A program made the translations under genes and the position numbers. The notes beneath the pieces are model-generated. The model searched no databases. It worked only from the letters and a program-made list of their open reading frames with translations, and was not told where the DNA came from. Shown here piece by piece: positions 51,543-60,642 of a DNA stretch of 64,000 nucleotides (position 1 is its first letter; every line of letters starts with the position of its first letter). Source of the stretch: Paeniglutamicibacter terrestris (GTDB lineage Bacteria; Actinomycetota; Actinomycetes; Actinomycetales; Micrococcaceae); NCBI RefSeq assembly GCF_012271785.1, contig NZ_JAAWVT010000004.1, positions 248,001 to 312,000 of the forward strand. Reading direction: 5' to 3'.

Positions 51543-52214
51543 TTATGCGTGGGATGCCTCGTAGCGAACCTTGAGGGCGCCGCGCTTGATCTTGGCTTCC
51601 ATGATCCGGACGTCCTGCAGTACCCCCAGATCGCTGACGTGGGTACCACCACAGGGCTCGGCATTAACTCCGTTGATGACCACCGTGCGGATTCCCGCCT
51701 CATCAAGGCTGCTGCTCACCGCTGCTCTGGTACCGACCAAGGCGACAAATCGGTCTTGGAGCTCGGCGATGAGGTTGCCGCGGGATTCGGGAACACTCAG
51801 GTCCTCGGGCACCGAGGTGGGATCAAAATCCAGCCGAGCTTGTCCCGGGAAGTGGCTGTGACCGCTGTGCTCCCAGCCGCGCTGCTCCCCAATGAATCCA
51901 ATCAGGTGTCCTGCGGTGTGCAGGGCCGCGTGCAGTAGGCGCTTCTCGGGGTCAATCGCGGTATTCACCAGGGTTCCCACGGCGTACGTGCCGGCGCCGC
52001 TGAGCACTATGAGTCCTGAATCTTGGCGGCTCACGGTGACCTCGCGATCCTCCACGGTTCCGCTGTCTTCGAGCTGCCCGCCACCACGAGGGTGGAAGAT
52101 GTTTGGACTCACGGCGATCCAAGATTCACCGGCGTCGTCTTTACCCGCGGCGATGACCGTGGCTTCTGTTGTGAAGAGGTACGTGTCGGAAAAGTATGCG
52201 TTCAGTTGTTTCAC
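51543..52214 (-). CDS. alanyl-tRNA editing protein, AlaX type
   Basis: 223 aa from GTG 52214, 6 nt after TAGACT (leaderless). Zinc-binding editing motifs HTAGH (in LHAALHTAGHLIGF) and CGGTH (in AEPCGGTHVSDLG) with FHPRGGGQLEDSG near the N-terminus. It is an AlaRS-editing-domain homologue that hydrolyses Ser-tRNA(Ala) or Gly-tRNA(Ala) in trans. The length corresponds to medium AlaX without the C-Ala domain. Confidence 0.93.
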   Translation of the reverse strand: MKQLNAYFSDTYLFTTEATVIAAGKDDAGESWIAVSPNIFHPRGGGQLEDSGTVEDREVTVSRQDSGLIVLSGAGTYAVGTLVNTAIDPEKRLLHAALHTAGHLIGFIGEQRGWEHSGHSHFPGQARLDFDPTSVPEDLSVPESRGNLIAELQDRFVALVGTRAAVSSSLDEAGIRTVVINGVNAEPCGGTHVSDLGVLQDVRIMEAKIKRGALKVRYEASHA

Positions 52215-52269
52215 GCGAAAAGTCTATGCCTTTCGTTTGGGCGCAGCCGCCCGCACCGTTGGATCGCGA

Positions 52270-53130
52270 CTAGGCGAGCCCGAGGTGTTTTTTGATGAGT
52301 GCGGGAACGTTGCTGGTGATCTGGGTGACTCCGAGCCCCACAAGATAGCTGGCGTCGCTGGGCTCATCCACTGTCCACACCCGGAAGGTTGCGCCGCGTT
52401 CCAGCCATTGTCCGGTCACCTCCGGATATTTACGCACGTAGGCAATTCCCGGGCCAGCCAGTTGCGGGGCCCCGGAATTAAGAAGTTCAACGCCGTCGGT
52501 CATGGCCTGTGCCAACACCGCGGCCACCGCCGCCCTGTCTTTGTCCCCCACCTTGATCAGCTCCCCGATCCAATCCTCATCAACCTCGGTAACCAACTGG
52601 CAAAGGTGTTGGGGAGAAATTCGTTCCATCAGGTATCGCACCGAGTCTGGGTCAAAACTCATAAATGAAATGTAGACCTCTCCCACCATTGAGGTCTTCG
52701 CATCCCAACCCAGTGCCTCAAGCTCCACCAACATGGCGTCCTCCAGCGCGCGTCCGAAGGGACTCGGGTGCTTAATCTCAACCGCCAGGCCCACCGAGCG
52801 CCCGGCTGCCCGCAACAACCCGACGAGTTCACCGAGGGTCACCAACTGCTCATGAATCGAACCGTAGGCGGCGGGAATCTCCGAGTTCTTCCACGAGGAG
52901 AAATCCATCGCTCGCAGTTCCGCGAGAGTCTTGTCGCCGACTTTTCCGCTGGAGTTCGAGGTCCGTTCGACCGTCGGGTCGTGATGGCACACCACAAAGC
53001 CATCGGCGCTCAGGTGAATATCGCATTCGATGCCATCGGCGCCGTCAGCAAGTGCCTGTTGGTAGGCGGCACGGGTATTTTCTGCATAGGCCTTCGATGA
53101 TCCGCGGTGGGCGTAAACAAGGGTTCGCAT
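52270..53130 (-). CDS. glycerophosphodiester phosphodiesterase
   Basis: 286 aa from ATG 53130, 7 nt after TAGCGT (leaderless); the frame upstream lacks family features. GDPD TIM barrel: YAHRGSSKAYAENTRAAYQQALADGADGIECDIHLSADGFVVCHHDPTVERTS contains the catalytic His pair and the metal ligands Glu and Asp; AVEIKHPS is the third ligand region. Cytosolic, no signal peptide. Releases glycerol-3-phosphate from glycerophosphodiesters. Confidence 0.94.
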   Translation of the reverse strand: MRTLVYAHRGSSKAYAENTRAAYQQALADGADGIECDIHLSADGFVVCHHDPTVERTSNSSGKVGDKTLAELRAMDFSSWKNSEIPAAYGSIHEQLVTLGELVGLLRAAGRSVGLAVEIKHPSPFGRALEDAMLVELEALGWDAKTSMVGEVYISFMSFDPDSVRYLMERISPQHLCQLVTEVDEDWIGELIKVGDKDRAAVAAVLAQAMTDGVELLNSGAPQLAGPGIAYVRKYPEVTGQWLERGATFRVWTVDEPSDASYLVGLGVTQITSNVPALIKKHLGLA

Positions 53131-53246
53131 GCCTTTTACGCTACCGCTGGCCGCCAGCTCCCGTGCCGTGTGCCGCGCCAACTCGATGGTGAACTATCGT
53201 TGAATCCTGTCCGATCACGCCGTCCAGGCAGAGGGAGCCACTACCC

Positions 53247-54518
53247 ATGACGTCATCCGGATTCGGCTTGGCCGCTGTTAACGACGCAGCCAAAGCAGTC
53301 GCCCTGCGAAAGATGAAACGCCTTGCCACGGGCCTTTTGATCATCATGGCCGTGATCTTCGCTGTGGCTTTCGCCCTGCAAGGGCGTTATCCGTGGCTGG
53401 AATATGTGCGTGCCGCGGCCGAGGGCGGCATGGTGGGCGCACTGGCCGACTGGTTCGCGGTGACGGCACTTTTCAAGCACCCGATGGGCCTAAAAATCCC
53501 TCACACCGCGATCATCCCGCGGAAAAAGGACCAGATTGGCGAGAGCCTGGGCCAGTTTGTTCAGGAGAATTTCCTTTCCCGCGACGTGATCGAAACGAAG
53601 CTTCACCAATTTGATGTCGCCCGTAGCGCCGGAGGATGGCTAGCCAAGGAGGAATCAGCCACCAGGGTCGCCCAGGAGGTTGCTACAGCCGTGGGAGCCG
53701 TGCTTGAGGTACTCGATGATCGTGACGTATTGGCCCTTCTGGAGTCGCTGGCCAAAAAGCACATGCTCGCACCCGAGTGGTCATCAACGTTGGGTCGGAT
53801 CATGCAGCGGGTCATCATCGACGGGCATCACAAACCTGCGGTGGACCTTTTGGCCGAACGGGCCGAGCAATGGGTAACCGCCAACCGATCCATGATCGTT
53901 TCCCTGGTATCCGAGCGCTCCCCCTCGTGGGTTCCCTCCGTGGTTGATACCTTGTTGGGCGAAAAGCTTTATCGGGAATTCCAGAAGTTCGCCCAGGGAG
54001 TCCGCAACGATCCCGAGCATTCTCTGCGCCTGAGCATCGATACGTGGCTGGAAAAGTTCGCCTCGGACATGCAATCGGATGAAGAAATGATCGAGCGGGT
54101 CGAGGCACTCAAACACTCATTGTTGGGCGACGCCCAATTGCGCGAGTTGGCCGCGACCAGTTGGTCCTCGATCAAGGCAGCACTCGTTGACGCCATGGAG
54201 AACCCCGAGTCCGAGCTTCGCCGTTCGTTGATTGCCGCCATCCGCGACTTTGGCTCGCGCTTGCACGACGATGAACACCTGGCTCTCAAGGTTAATACCT
54301 GGGTGCTCAACGCCGTGGGCTACGTCGTGGAGAACTACCGGGGGCAGATCACGTCGCTGATCACCGACACCGTTGCACGCTGGGACGGAAAAGAAACCAG
54401 CGAAAAGATCGAGTTGCAGGTAGGCCGAGACCTTCAGTTCATCCGCATCAACGGTACGGTCGTCGGCTCCCTGGCCGGGCTGGTAATTTTCAGCCTGGCC
54501 AACGCGCTACTTCGTTAG
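53247..54518 (+). CDS. DUF445 family membrane protein
   Basis: 423 aa, ATG 53247 with GAGGGAG upstream. Transmembrane helix near residues 28-50 (TGLLIIMAVIFAVAFALQGRYP), the family motif AAAEGGMVGALADWFAVTALFKHPMGLKIPHTAIIPRKKDQIGESLGQFVQENFL, a long helical cytoplasmic or periplasmic region, and a C-terminal helix (VGSLAGLVIFSLANALLR). Function of DUF445 proteins is not established. Convergent with the EcsC gene (4-nt overlap). Confidence 0.88.
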   Translation: MTSSGFGLAAVNDAAKAVALRKMKRLATGLLIIMAVIFAVAFALQGRYPWLEYVRAAAEGGMVGALADWFAVTALFKHPMGLKIPHTAIIPRKKDQIGESLGQFVQENFLSRDVIETKLHQFDVARSAGGWLAKEESATRVAQEVATAVGAVLEVLDDRDVLALLESLAKKHMLAPEWSSTLGRIMQRVIIDGHHKPAVDLLAERAEQWVTANRSMIVSLVSERSPSWVPSVVDTLLGEKLYREFQKFAQGVRNDPEHSLRLSIDTWLEKFASDMQSDEEMIERVEALKHSLLGDAQLRELAATSWSSIKAALVDAMENPESELRRSLIAAIRDFGSRLHDDEHLALKVNTWVLNAVGYVVENYRGQITSLITDTVARWDGKETSEKIELQVGRDLQFIRINGTVVGSLAGLVIFSLANALLR

Positions 54519-55336
54519 CGCTCTTCGCTGGTCCCGAGGCTGCTCGCGCGGCGGCTGCGCTCTGCTTCGATGTCTGCCTCAACCTCGGCGAGCGCTGTTC
54601 CTGCTTCCAACTCTCCGGCCAATAGCCCGGGGATGCTGGTGGGCATGCTGCCAAAGGCCAACCCCGCAGCTTCAACTACCTTCTTGCCCAAGAATCGGTT
54701 GCCGAAGCCACCTACCGCAGCTCCGATCCCGAACGGAACCATCCGACCGAACATCGAGGCCCCCTGCGTGGCGAGCATCTTCTTCATGAACGTCCGCTGC
54801 ATGGTGCCTTGCATGGTCGTCCATAGGCTGGACTGTTTGTTGGCCCCAAACATCGCGGCCCACCCCTTGACGGGGCCCGAACCACGACCCGCGACCTGAT
54901 GGGTTAGCGCAGAAATCATCGAGCTTCCCTCATCACCCATGAGAATGGCCATGACCAGCAGCCGCGATTTATCTGGATCTTCGGTCGTAATCCCGTGCAA
55001 CTCGGCGAGCGCTTGAGCATAGAGTGCACTCGCTTCGAGGAAACCGACGGTTGCGGCGGCGGAGAAGCCCAACGCAGCAACGGTTCCAACACCCGGGATA
55101 GCTGCCGTGGCACCCACAGCAGCTCCGGACCCGGTGATGGTGAGCAGGTAGTCCCGTTCAACAATCTTGGCGAGTTCCGCAGCAGTGAAGGAGGGGTTCT
55201 TACGGCGCAAGCGGCGCAAGTACGCCAGGACCAGGGGCCGCTGCACGCTGACTGCCTTCATGATGGCACCCTGTAGTCCCGGAGCAGGTTTGCCGTTGGG
55301 ACCAATGACACTGGAGGTAATGGGGTTCTTTTTCAT
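54515..55336 (-). CDS. EcsC family protein
   Basis: 273 aa, ATG 55336; GGAGCAGG upstream serves as ribosome-binding site, and a TAGAGT box lies 9 nt from the start. The EcsC-like domain shows glycine-rich hydrophobic stretches (TGSGAAVGATAAIPGVGTVAALGFSAAATVGFLEASALYAQALAELHG; GRMVPFGIGAAVGGFGNRFLGKKVVEAA). EcsC is linked to the Bacillus Ecs transporter locus, but isolated members such as this one have no assigned function. Confidence 0.85.
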   Translation of the reverse strand: MKKNPITSSVIGPNGKPAPGLQGAIMKAVSVQRPLVLAYLRRLRRKNPSFTAAELAKIVERDYLLTITGSGAAVGATAAIPGVGTVAALGFSAAATVGFLEASALYAQALAELHGITTEDPDKSRLLVMAILMGDEGSSMISALTHQVAGRGSGPVKGWAAMFGANKQSSLWTTMQGTMQRTFMKKMLATQGASMFGRMVPFGIGAAVGGFGNRFLGKKVVEAAGLAFGSMPTSIPGLLAGELEAGTALAEVEADIEAERSRRASSLGTSEER

Positions 55337-55530
55337 CCTGCTCCGACTCTATCGGCACTGGGTGGCTACGGAAAACGAAATTTTCGCTCGGCATAAGTAA
55401 ACAATCCCTGGCTGACGATTTGCTGAGCAAAACTAAAACCGTAAAAACCTTTCCGTTTACTGTTTTATAGATACGCTGGAATTCTCACCCCACGCCATCA
55501 GGTTTTTCGCTCCCACGAAAAGGTCACCCC

Positions 55531-55908
55531 GTGAATTTCGCAGAAACGCTTTGGTCAATGATCGTTATCTTTTTCTTCCTGTCTTACCTGGTGGTGATGT
55601 TCCAAATTGTCGGCGACCTCTTGAGGGATTCGGATCTCAGCGGTTGGATCAAGGCACTGTGGATTCTTTTACTCATCGCCCTACCGGTTCTCACCTCGCT
55701 CGTCTATCTGGTGTTACGCGGTAGCTCGATGGCTCTGCGTCAGCAATCCCGTGCCGAGCAAGCCGCCAACAGCACCACGGAATACCTTCGTTCGGTCGCA
55801 GGAACAAGCGATCCGGCCAAACAGATCCTCGAGGCCAAGTCACTTCTAGATTCTGGAACGATCACGGAAGCCGAATTCGGCATTCTTAAGGCCAAGGCCC
55901 TCGCCTAG
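55531..55908 (+). CDS. membrane protein with PLDc_N-like helices and SHOCT domain
   Basis: 125 aa, GTG 55531 with AAAAGG 10 nt upstream. Two transmembrane helices (SMIVIFFFLSYLVVMFQIVG and LWILLLIALPVLTSLVYLVL) in the arrangement of the phospholipase D N-terminal domain, followed by a charged linker and a C-terminal SHOCT motif (ILEAKSLLDSGTITEAEFGILKAKALA). Such proteins are common and uncharacterised. Inverted repeat follows. Confidence 0.87.
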   Translation: MNFAETLWSMIVIFFFLSYLVVMFQIVGDLLRDSDLSGWIKALWILLLIALPVLTSLVYLVLRGSSMALRQQSRAEQAANSTTEYLRSVAGTSDPAKQILEAKSLLDSGTITEAEFGILKAKALA

Positions 55909-55929
55909 TCCCACCCCTCAGGCAGATAT

Positions 55930-55962
55930 GGCGCGGCAATATCATTTGAATATTGCCGCGCC
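55930..55962. terminator. inverted repeat between convergent SHOCT and DUF2871 genes
   Basis: Arms GGCGCGGCAATAT (55930-55942) and ATATTGCCGCGCC (55950-55962), perfect 13 bp, 7-nt loop. No U-tract. Probable bidirectional terminator. Confidence 0.6.
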
Positions 55963-55999
55963 AACTGTCTGTCTTCCTGAGTCTGTCCGAGATGGGTTG

Positions 56000-56458
56000 T
56001 TAGCGACTTGCTCGCACGGTCGTGGGTAACGCGCTAATTTGAGTATTGCGCAGCGCCGCACGCAAGGAAACGAAAAGTAGCACCACCCCCACGCTCAGCG
56101 CGATGTGCCCGATTCCGGCAATGCCAGCGAAGGCCGCCGAGCTAGCATCGACATCCAGCACCACCAGTGTTCCTTTCACCAGCATCATCGCGCCGGTCAG
56201 GGCCACACCGAGCGTCCACATCCAGTAGAACCAGGAAAAGGCCCGCGGCGCGGCGGCGGAGAGGGAAAAGAGCTTCTCCAGTGCCAAGACGATGAGCAGG
56301 AACACGAACCCCAGCACCAGCAGGTGGGTATGGACCAGTGGCAGCTGGGAAGCCGAGCGGTCTGTAAAGTCGTTAAACTTCGTCAGCTCTCGGTAGTAGA
56401 GACCGGAGAGGACTCCGCTGATTCCAAAGGCAAAGGCCGTATACATCAATCTCAACAT
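56000..56458 (-). CDS. DUF2871 family membrane protein
   Basis: 152 aa from ATG 56458 (AGGAAT upstream); the frame extends further but the additional residues are not membrane-like. Four transmembrane helices (YTAFAFGISGVLSGLYYREL, HTHLLVLGFVFLLIVLALEKLF, FYWMWTLGVALTGAMMLVKG, AGIGHIALSVGVVLLFVSL). Conserved His in VHTHLLVLG and near GHIAL recall heme- or metal-binding membrane proteins, but no function is established. Confidence 0.85.
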   Translation of the reverse strand: MLRLMYTAFAFGISGVLSGLYYRELTKFNDFTDRSASQLPLVHTHLLVLGFVFLLIVLALEKLFSLSAAAPRAFSWFYWMWTLGVALTGAMMLVKGTLVVLDVDASSAAFAGIAGIGHIALSVGVVLLFVSLRAALRNTQISALPTTVRASR

Positions 56459-56614
56459 GGTGAGTGTATTCCTGTCGGTACTGCCCGGGCGATGAGGTTT
56501 CAGCGACCAGGGCCCCTCGGGCTTGGGCCCAACCGCTCTATACCTCTCACTTTGCCCGGTGATGACCTCTCCCGGATCAACCATCCGGTTGATCCTGCTG
56601 CCCCGCTCGCGACG

Positions 56615-57253
56615 TCAGGAAGCACTGTCTCCAGGCAAGTAATGCCTGTAGAAACTTCGTACGTCCCGGCGTTCGTCATCCCCGAAACCATGACCCATTT
56701 CCGGGTAGGTGCGTGCCGTCAGTATTGTGTTTTCCTGCAGCCACTCACGCGTATATGCGACGGAAGCGGAATTGATCACCACATCACAGGGATCCCGTCC
56801 CCAGAAGAACGGGACACCGGCCCCGTCCTGCGGTGAAACATCTGTGAGCGAGAGCAGTTCGTTGGACAACACGAAGCCACTGAGCCCCACGACCGTGGCA
56901 TAGCTTCCGGGTCGCAATCGATGCAAGGTGGTGGCCATGGCCATGCCCTGGGAGTGGCCCAGCAGGCTAATGGAGCGATAACCCAGCGCGTACCTATCCT
57001 GCCAATCAAAGACCTTCTGGGCGGCCGCAACCACCTGGGCAAAATCATTGGTCAGGAAGTAGTCCAACAAGAACCACCCGTGATCGCCCCCGACGTCCAT
57101 GTGCCCGCGCAGCGCAACACCGGTAGCGGTGGCCGGCAGCTGATCAAACCAGCCGAGCATGCGTTCGGGGTTTGAACCATAACCATGCAAAACAACCACT
57201 AGGTCGGTGCCCGCGCGCTGGTCTTCGGGCCGCGAGTAGATTCCCTCATCCAT
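56615..57253 (-). CDS. alpha/beta hydrolase, phospholipase/carboxylesterase type
   Basis: 212 aa from ATG 57253, 6 nt after TAGATT (leaderless). LVVVLHGYGSNPE (oxyanion), nucleophile Ser in LLGHSQGMAMA, Asp in GRDPCDVVI, His in YPEMGHGF: the complete triad of the carboxylesterase/acyl-protein thioesterase group. Cytosolic. Divergent from an Lrp-type regulator about 90 bp away. Confidence 0.9.
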   Translation of the reverse strand: MDEGIYSRPEDQRAGTDLVVVLHGYGSNPERMLGWFDQLPATATGVALRGHMDVGGDHGWFLLDYFLTNDFAQVVAAAQKVFDWQDRYALGYRSISLLGHSQGMAMATTLHRLRPGSYATVVGLSGFVLSNELLSLTDVSPQDGAGVPFFWGRDPCDVVINSASVAYTREWLQENTILTARTYPEMGHGFGDDERRDVRSFYRHYLPGDSAS

Positions 57254-57346
57254 AAAACCAATCTAGCGGCTCGCACCTGCCAAAAGTTCCGCAGAGAATC
57301 TGGCATCGATTCGCGCTCGTGATCCGATGCGTCGCATACTGGGCGC

Positions 57347-57922
57347 ATGAGAATCGATTCGTTGGATGTGTCACTGATCGAGCTGTTTACCGACTTTCCG
57401 GGCATTGGAGTCATGGAGTGTTCCAAACGTCTGGGCGTTGCCCGGGGAACCGTACAAAATCGCCTAAACCGCTTGCACGAGTCGGGTGTCATCACTCGCA
57501 TCGCCCCGCACATCGATGCCGCCGCCATGGGATACCCGGTCACGGCGTTCTGCTCGTTGCGGATCCAACAAAATCTCGGGCACTCAGGCATGGCCGAAAA
57601 GCTTGCTCAGATCCCGGAGATTCTCGAACTGCACACGGTTTCGGGGTCCAGTGACTTCTTCGTGAAGATTGTTGCTCGATCCACCGCCGATCTTCAGCGC
57701 GTACTGGATGCGATCTCCGCCACCGAGGGTATGGGCAGAAGCTCCTCCTCCATCGTTCTGGCATCCCACTTCGAGAACAGGATCATCCCCTTGGCTAGGG
57801 AGGCCGCACAACAGGGCCCGGAAACTGCAACTGAGCAGGCGCAGGAAGTGCGAATCGACTCGCTGCGCAATGGCGGTAGGCTGAATGCAGCCGGAAAGAC
57901 CAGTGGTCAGAATGTCCAGTAA
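57347..57922 (+). CDS. Lrp/AsnC family transcriptional regulator
   Basis: 191 aa, ATG 57347, 6 nt after CATACT, so perhaps leaderless. N-terminal HTH (MRIDSLDVSLIELFTDFPGIGVMECSKRLGVARGTVQNRLNRLHESGVITRIAPHID), then the RAM effector domain (ILELHTVSGSSDFFVKIVARSTADLQRVLDAIS), and a 40-residue tail absent from ordinary Lrp proteins (AREAAQQGPETATEQAQE). Upstream of the aminotransferase/permease pair, which it probably controls in response to an amino acid. Confidence 0.91.
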   Translation: MRIDSLDVSLIELFTDFPGIGVMECSKRLGVARGTVQNRLNRLHESGVITRIAPHIDAAAMGYPVTAFCSLRIQQNLGHSGMAEKLAQIPEILELHTVSGSSDFFVKIVARSTADLQRVLDAISATEGMGRSSSSIVLASHFENRIIPLAREAAQQGPETATEQAQEVRIDSLRNGGRLNAAGKTSGQNVQ

Positions 57923-58063
57923 TCCGCGCCGCGAGCTGCGCCTTGTGTACATCTTGTGCGGCGTTTTGCGGTGCAGTTGACCCGAATGGACACATTTCCC
58001 TAGCTTATGTGAGTCACGTCACCGGCGACGTGCAAGCGATTTATTCTTCTGGAGGCACCACCC

Positions 58064-59143
58064 ATGAGCATTGTCCAGCGCACATCCCTGCAAGCTATCC
58101 CCGCATACAAGCAGGGAGCAACACCGGGGCAGGGCGAGAAGGCCTTTAAGCTCTCCTCCAACGAAAACCCTTATCCTCCGCTCGAATCGGTGATGAGTGG
58201 GATTGCTGCCGAGCTGGGCACCATCAACCAGTACCCGAATGCGGCGGCCCCCGAACTGATCGGTGCCCTGGCCAGCCGCCTCAACGTCGAGGCCCAATGC
58301 ATTGCGCTGGGTGCGGGATCCGTTGAGGTCGCCGGTCAATTGATCCACGCGACGGCAAATCCCGGCGACGAAGTGATCTTCGCCTGGCGCTCCTTTGAGG
58401 CGTACCCCATCCTCGCCCATGTCGCTGGGGCCACCCCGGTGATGGTTCCCTCGGATGCCGCCGGCGGCCACGATCTGTTGGCCATGGCCGAGGCCATCAC
58501 CGAACGCACCGCCCTGATCTTCATCTGTAACCCCAACAACCCCACCGGGACGGTGGTGGATACCGCATCGGTTGACGCATTTATGGCCAAGGTTCCAGCG
58601 CACGTGCTGGTGGTCATCGACGAGGCCTACGTCCATTTCAACACCGATGCAGATTCGGCCGTGGGCTTGGACTTCTTCCGTCGCTACCCCAACGTCGCGG
58701 TGCTGCACACTTTCTCCAAGGCCTACGGGCTGGCCGGCCTGCGCATCGGCTATGCCGTGGCACCACCTCAGGTCGCAGCAAACCTGCGCAAGACAGCAGT
58801 TCCGTTCGGAGTCAGTGCGCTCGCCCAGCGCGCGGCCGTCCTCAGCCTCGAGCACGAAGATGAATTGCAGCTGCGCATCAACGAGCTCATCCAGGCACGC
58901 GAAACTCTGCAGAACGCACTGCACGCTGCCGATATCAACGTCATTGATTCACAAGCCAACTTCGTCTGGCTACCCACCGGGGCAGCAACCGAAGACGTTG
59001 ATACACAACTTCGTGCCGCGGGGATCTGGGCACGCGCTTTTGCCGGGGAAGGCATTCGCATTTCCATCGGTTCCCCCGAGGCCAACCAGGCCATCGCTAG
59101 TGCCGTGATCAGCGCACTGCAGGAAGCGTCCACACATGCTTAA
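58064..59143 (+). CDS. HisC-like (aromatic/histidinol-phosphate) aminotransferase
   Basis: 359 aa, ATG 58064 with GGAGG. Fold type I PLP enzyme: KLSSNENPYPP, HFICNPNNPTGT-like FICNPNNPTGTVVD, VVIDEAYVHF, and PLP-lysine in FSKAYGLAGLRIGYAV. It is closest in appearance to histidinol-phosphate/aromatic aminotransferases, but there are no his genes here. The overlapping amino-acid permease and the Lrp gene suggest it transaminates an imported aromatic amino acid or histidine derivative (inference). Confidence 0.9.
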   Translation: MSIVQRTSLQAIPAYKQGATPGQGEKAFKLSSNENPYPPLESVMSGIAAELGTINQYPNAAAPELIGALASRLNVEAQCIALGAGSVEVAGQLIHATANPGDEVIFAWRSFEAYPILAHVAGATPVMVPSDAAGGHDLLAMAEAITERTALIFICNPNNPTGTVVDTASVDAFMAKVPAHVLVVIDEAYVHFNTDADSAVGLDFFRRYPNVAVLHTFSKAYGLAGLRIGYAVAPPQVAANLRKTAVPFGVSALAQRAAVLSLEHEDELQLRINELIQARETLQNALHAADINVIDSQANFVWLPTGAATEDVDTQLRAAGIWARAFAGEGIRISIGSPEANQAIASAVISALQEASTHA

Positions 59144-60572
59144 CACCACCGCTCGGCCCAAGACCACCAGTCTGAGTACCCGACAAATCACCATGATGGG
59201 CATCGGCGGCGCCATCGGTGCCGGCCTGTTTATCGGGTCAGGGCAAGCCGTAGCCGTCGCCGGCCCCAGCATCATCCTGGCCTTCGCCTTGGCGGGACTG
59301 CTGGTCATTTTGATCATGAACATGCTCGGTGAGATGGCTGCCGCCAACCCGTCCTCGGGATCATTCTCCGTATATGCCACCCGGGCCATGGGTCCCAATG
59401 CCGGGGCCATCATCGGCTGGCTGTACTGGATCCAGGGCGTCATCGTGATCGCGGCCGAAGCTACCGGAGCCGCTGCCATCGTCGGAAGCTGGTTCCCCCA
59501 TGTTTCTCAAGGAACGTGGTCACTGATCTTTGTTGCCCTTTTGACCGCGGTGAATCTGGCCAATGTGGCGCGCTTCGGCCAATTCGAGTACTGGTTCTCC
59601 TTCCTCAAGGTTGCCGCCATCATGGCATTTTTGGCCGTGGGCATCGCGCTGGTCTTCGGATTAGTACCCGGTGTTGAAGCCACGGGGATTTCCAACCTGG
59701 TGGCCAACGGCGGCTTCCTGCCTAACGGCGTGGTGGGCCTGTGCGCCGGGCTACTGATGGTGATCTTCGCCTTTGGCGGTATCGAGATCGTGGCCATCGC
59801 CGCGGCGGAAAGTGATGACCCGCGCACCTCCATCCGCAAGGCCGTGCGCGGAGTGCTCTTCCGAGTTTTGGTCTTCTACGTCGGCTCCGCTCTGGTGATG
59901 GTCTCGGTACTGCCCTGGGCGTCGCCGGAGCTTGCCGCATCCCCGTTCGTCGCGGTGCTCACCTTTGCCAACATCCCGTGGATCGATTCGATCATGGCCC
60001 TGGTGGTGGTCGTTGCCCTGCTTTCGGCGATGAACGCGAACATCTATGCGGCCTCGCGCATGCTTCTTTCACTGTCCGAACGGGGCATTGCCCCGCGCGT
60101 GATCCAGCGACGCAGCCGAAGCAACAACCCCTATGTCGCCGTGGCCGCGTCGGTCATTCTGTGCTCCGGTGCCGTGGTGATGAACTATGTGGCACCCGAT
60201 GTGGTGATGCCGATGCTACTGAACGCGGTGGGTTCCACGCTGTTGGTCACCTGGGGATTCATTGCCCTCTCGCAGTTGATCCTGCGCATTCGTGCCGACC
60301 GAGATCCCTCGATCCACCTGCCGGTACGCATGCCACTGTTCCCGTATCTGTCGATCCTGGCGCTGCTGATGCTCTCTGGCATCGTGGTTCTTGCTCTCTT
60401 CGATCCGGCCAGCCGGACGCAGCTGCTGATGACCCTGGGACTGACCGTTGTCATTGGTGTGCTCAATGCGCTGGCTCAGCGCCGCTCGCAGCGCCGTGGC
60501 TCAGCGGGGAGCACCCCGAATGACTCCGCGGCCCAGCGAACCGAGGAATCCGAACACCACGGCGTTTCCTAG
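59136..60572 (+). CDS. amino acid permease, APC superfamily (AAT type)
   Basis: 478 aa, ATG 59136, overlapping the aminotransferase by 8 nt. APC signature TRQITMMGIGGAIGAGLFIGSGQAV, then ALAGLLVILIMNMLGEMAAANPSSGSFSVYATRAMGPNAGAIIGWLYW and IFAFGGIEIVAIAAAESDDPRTSIRKAV. Twelve membrane segments. Similar to AroP/GabP/ProY-type carriers; the coupling with the aminotransferase argues for an aromatic or related amino acid. Confidence 0.92.
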   Translation: MLNTTARPKTTSLSTRQITMMGIGGAIGAGLFIGSGQAVAVAGPSIILAFALAGLLVILIMNMLGEMAAANPSSGSFSVYATRAMGPNAGAIIGWLYWIQGVIVIAAEATGAAAIVGSWFPHVSQGTWSLIFVALLTAVNLANVARFGQFEYWFSFLKVAAIMAFLAVGIALVFGLVPGVEATGISNLVANGGFLPNGVVGLCAGLLMVIFAFGGIEIVAIAAAESDDPRTSIRKAVRGVLFRVLVFYVGSALVMVSVLPWASPELAASPFVAVLTFANIPWIDSIMALVVVVALLSAMNANIYAASRMLLSLSERGIAPRVIQRRSRSNNPYVAVAASVILCSGAVVMNYVAPDVVMPMLLNAVGSTLLVTWGFIALSQLILRIRADRDPSIHLPVRMPLFPYLSILALLMLSGIVVLALFDPASRTQLLMTLGLTVVIGVLNALAQRRSQRRGSAGSTPNDSAAQRTEESEHHGVS

Positions 60573-60578
60573 GACGAA

Positions 60579-60631
60579 TACAAAGATGGCTGCGTGCTCC
60601 GAAAGAATCGGAGCACGCAGCCATCTTTGTA
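60579..60631. terminator. terminator hairpin after the permease gene
   Basis: Perfect 24-bp arms (60579-60602 and 60608-60631), loop AAGAA. The outer stem pairs A- and T-rich ends, so it works on either strand between convergent genes. Confidence 0.88.
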
Positions 60632-60642
60632 CGTTCGGGTAT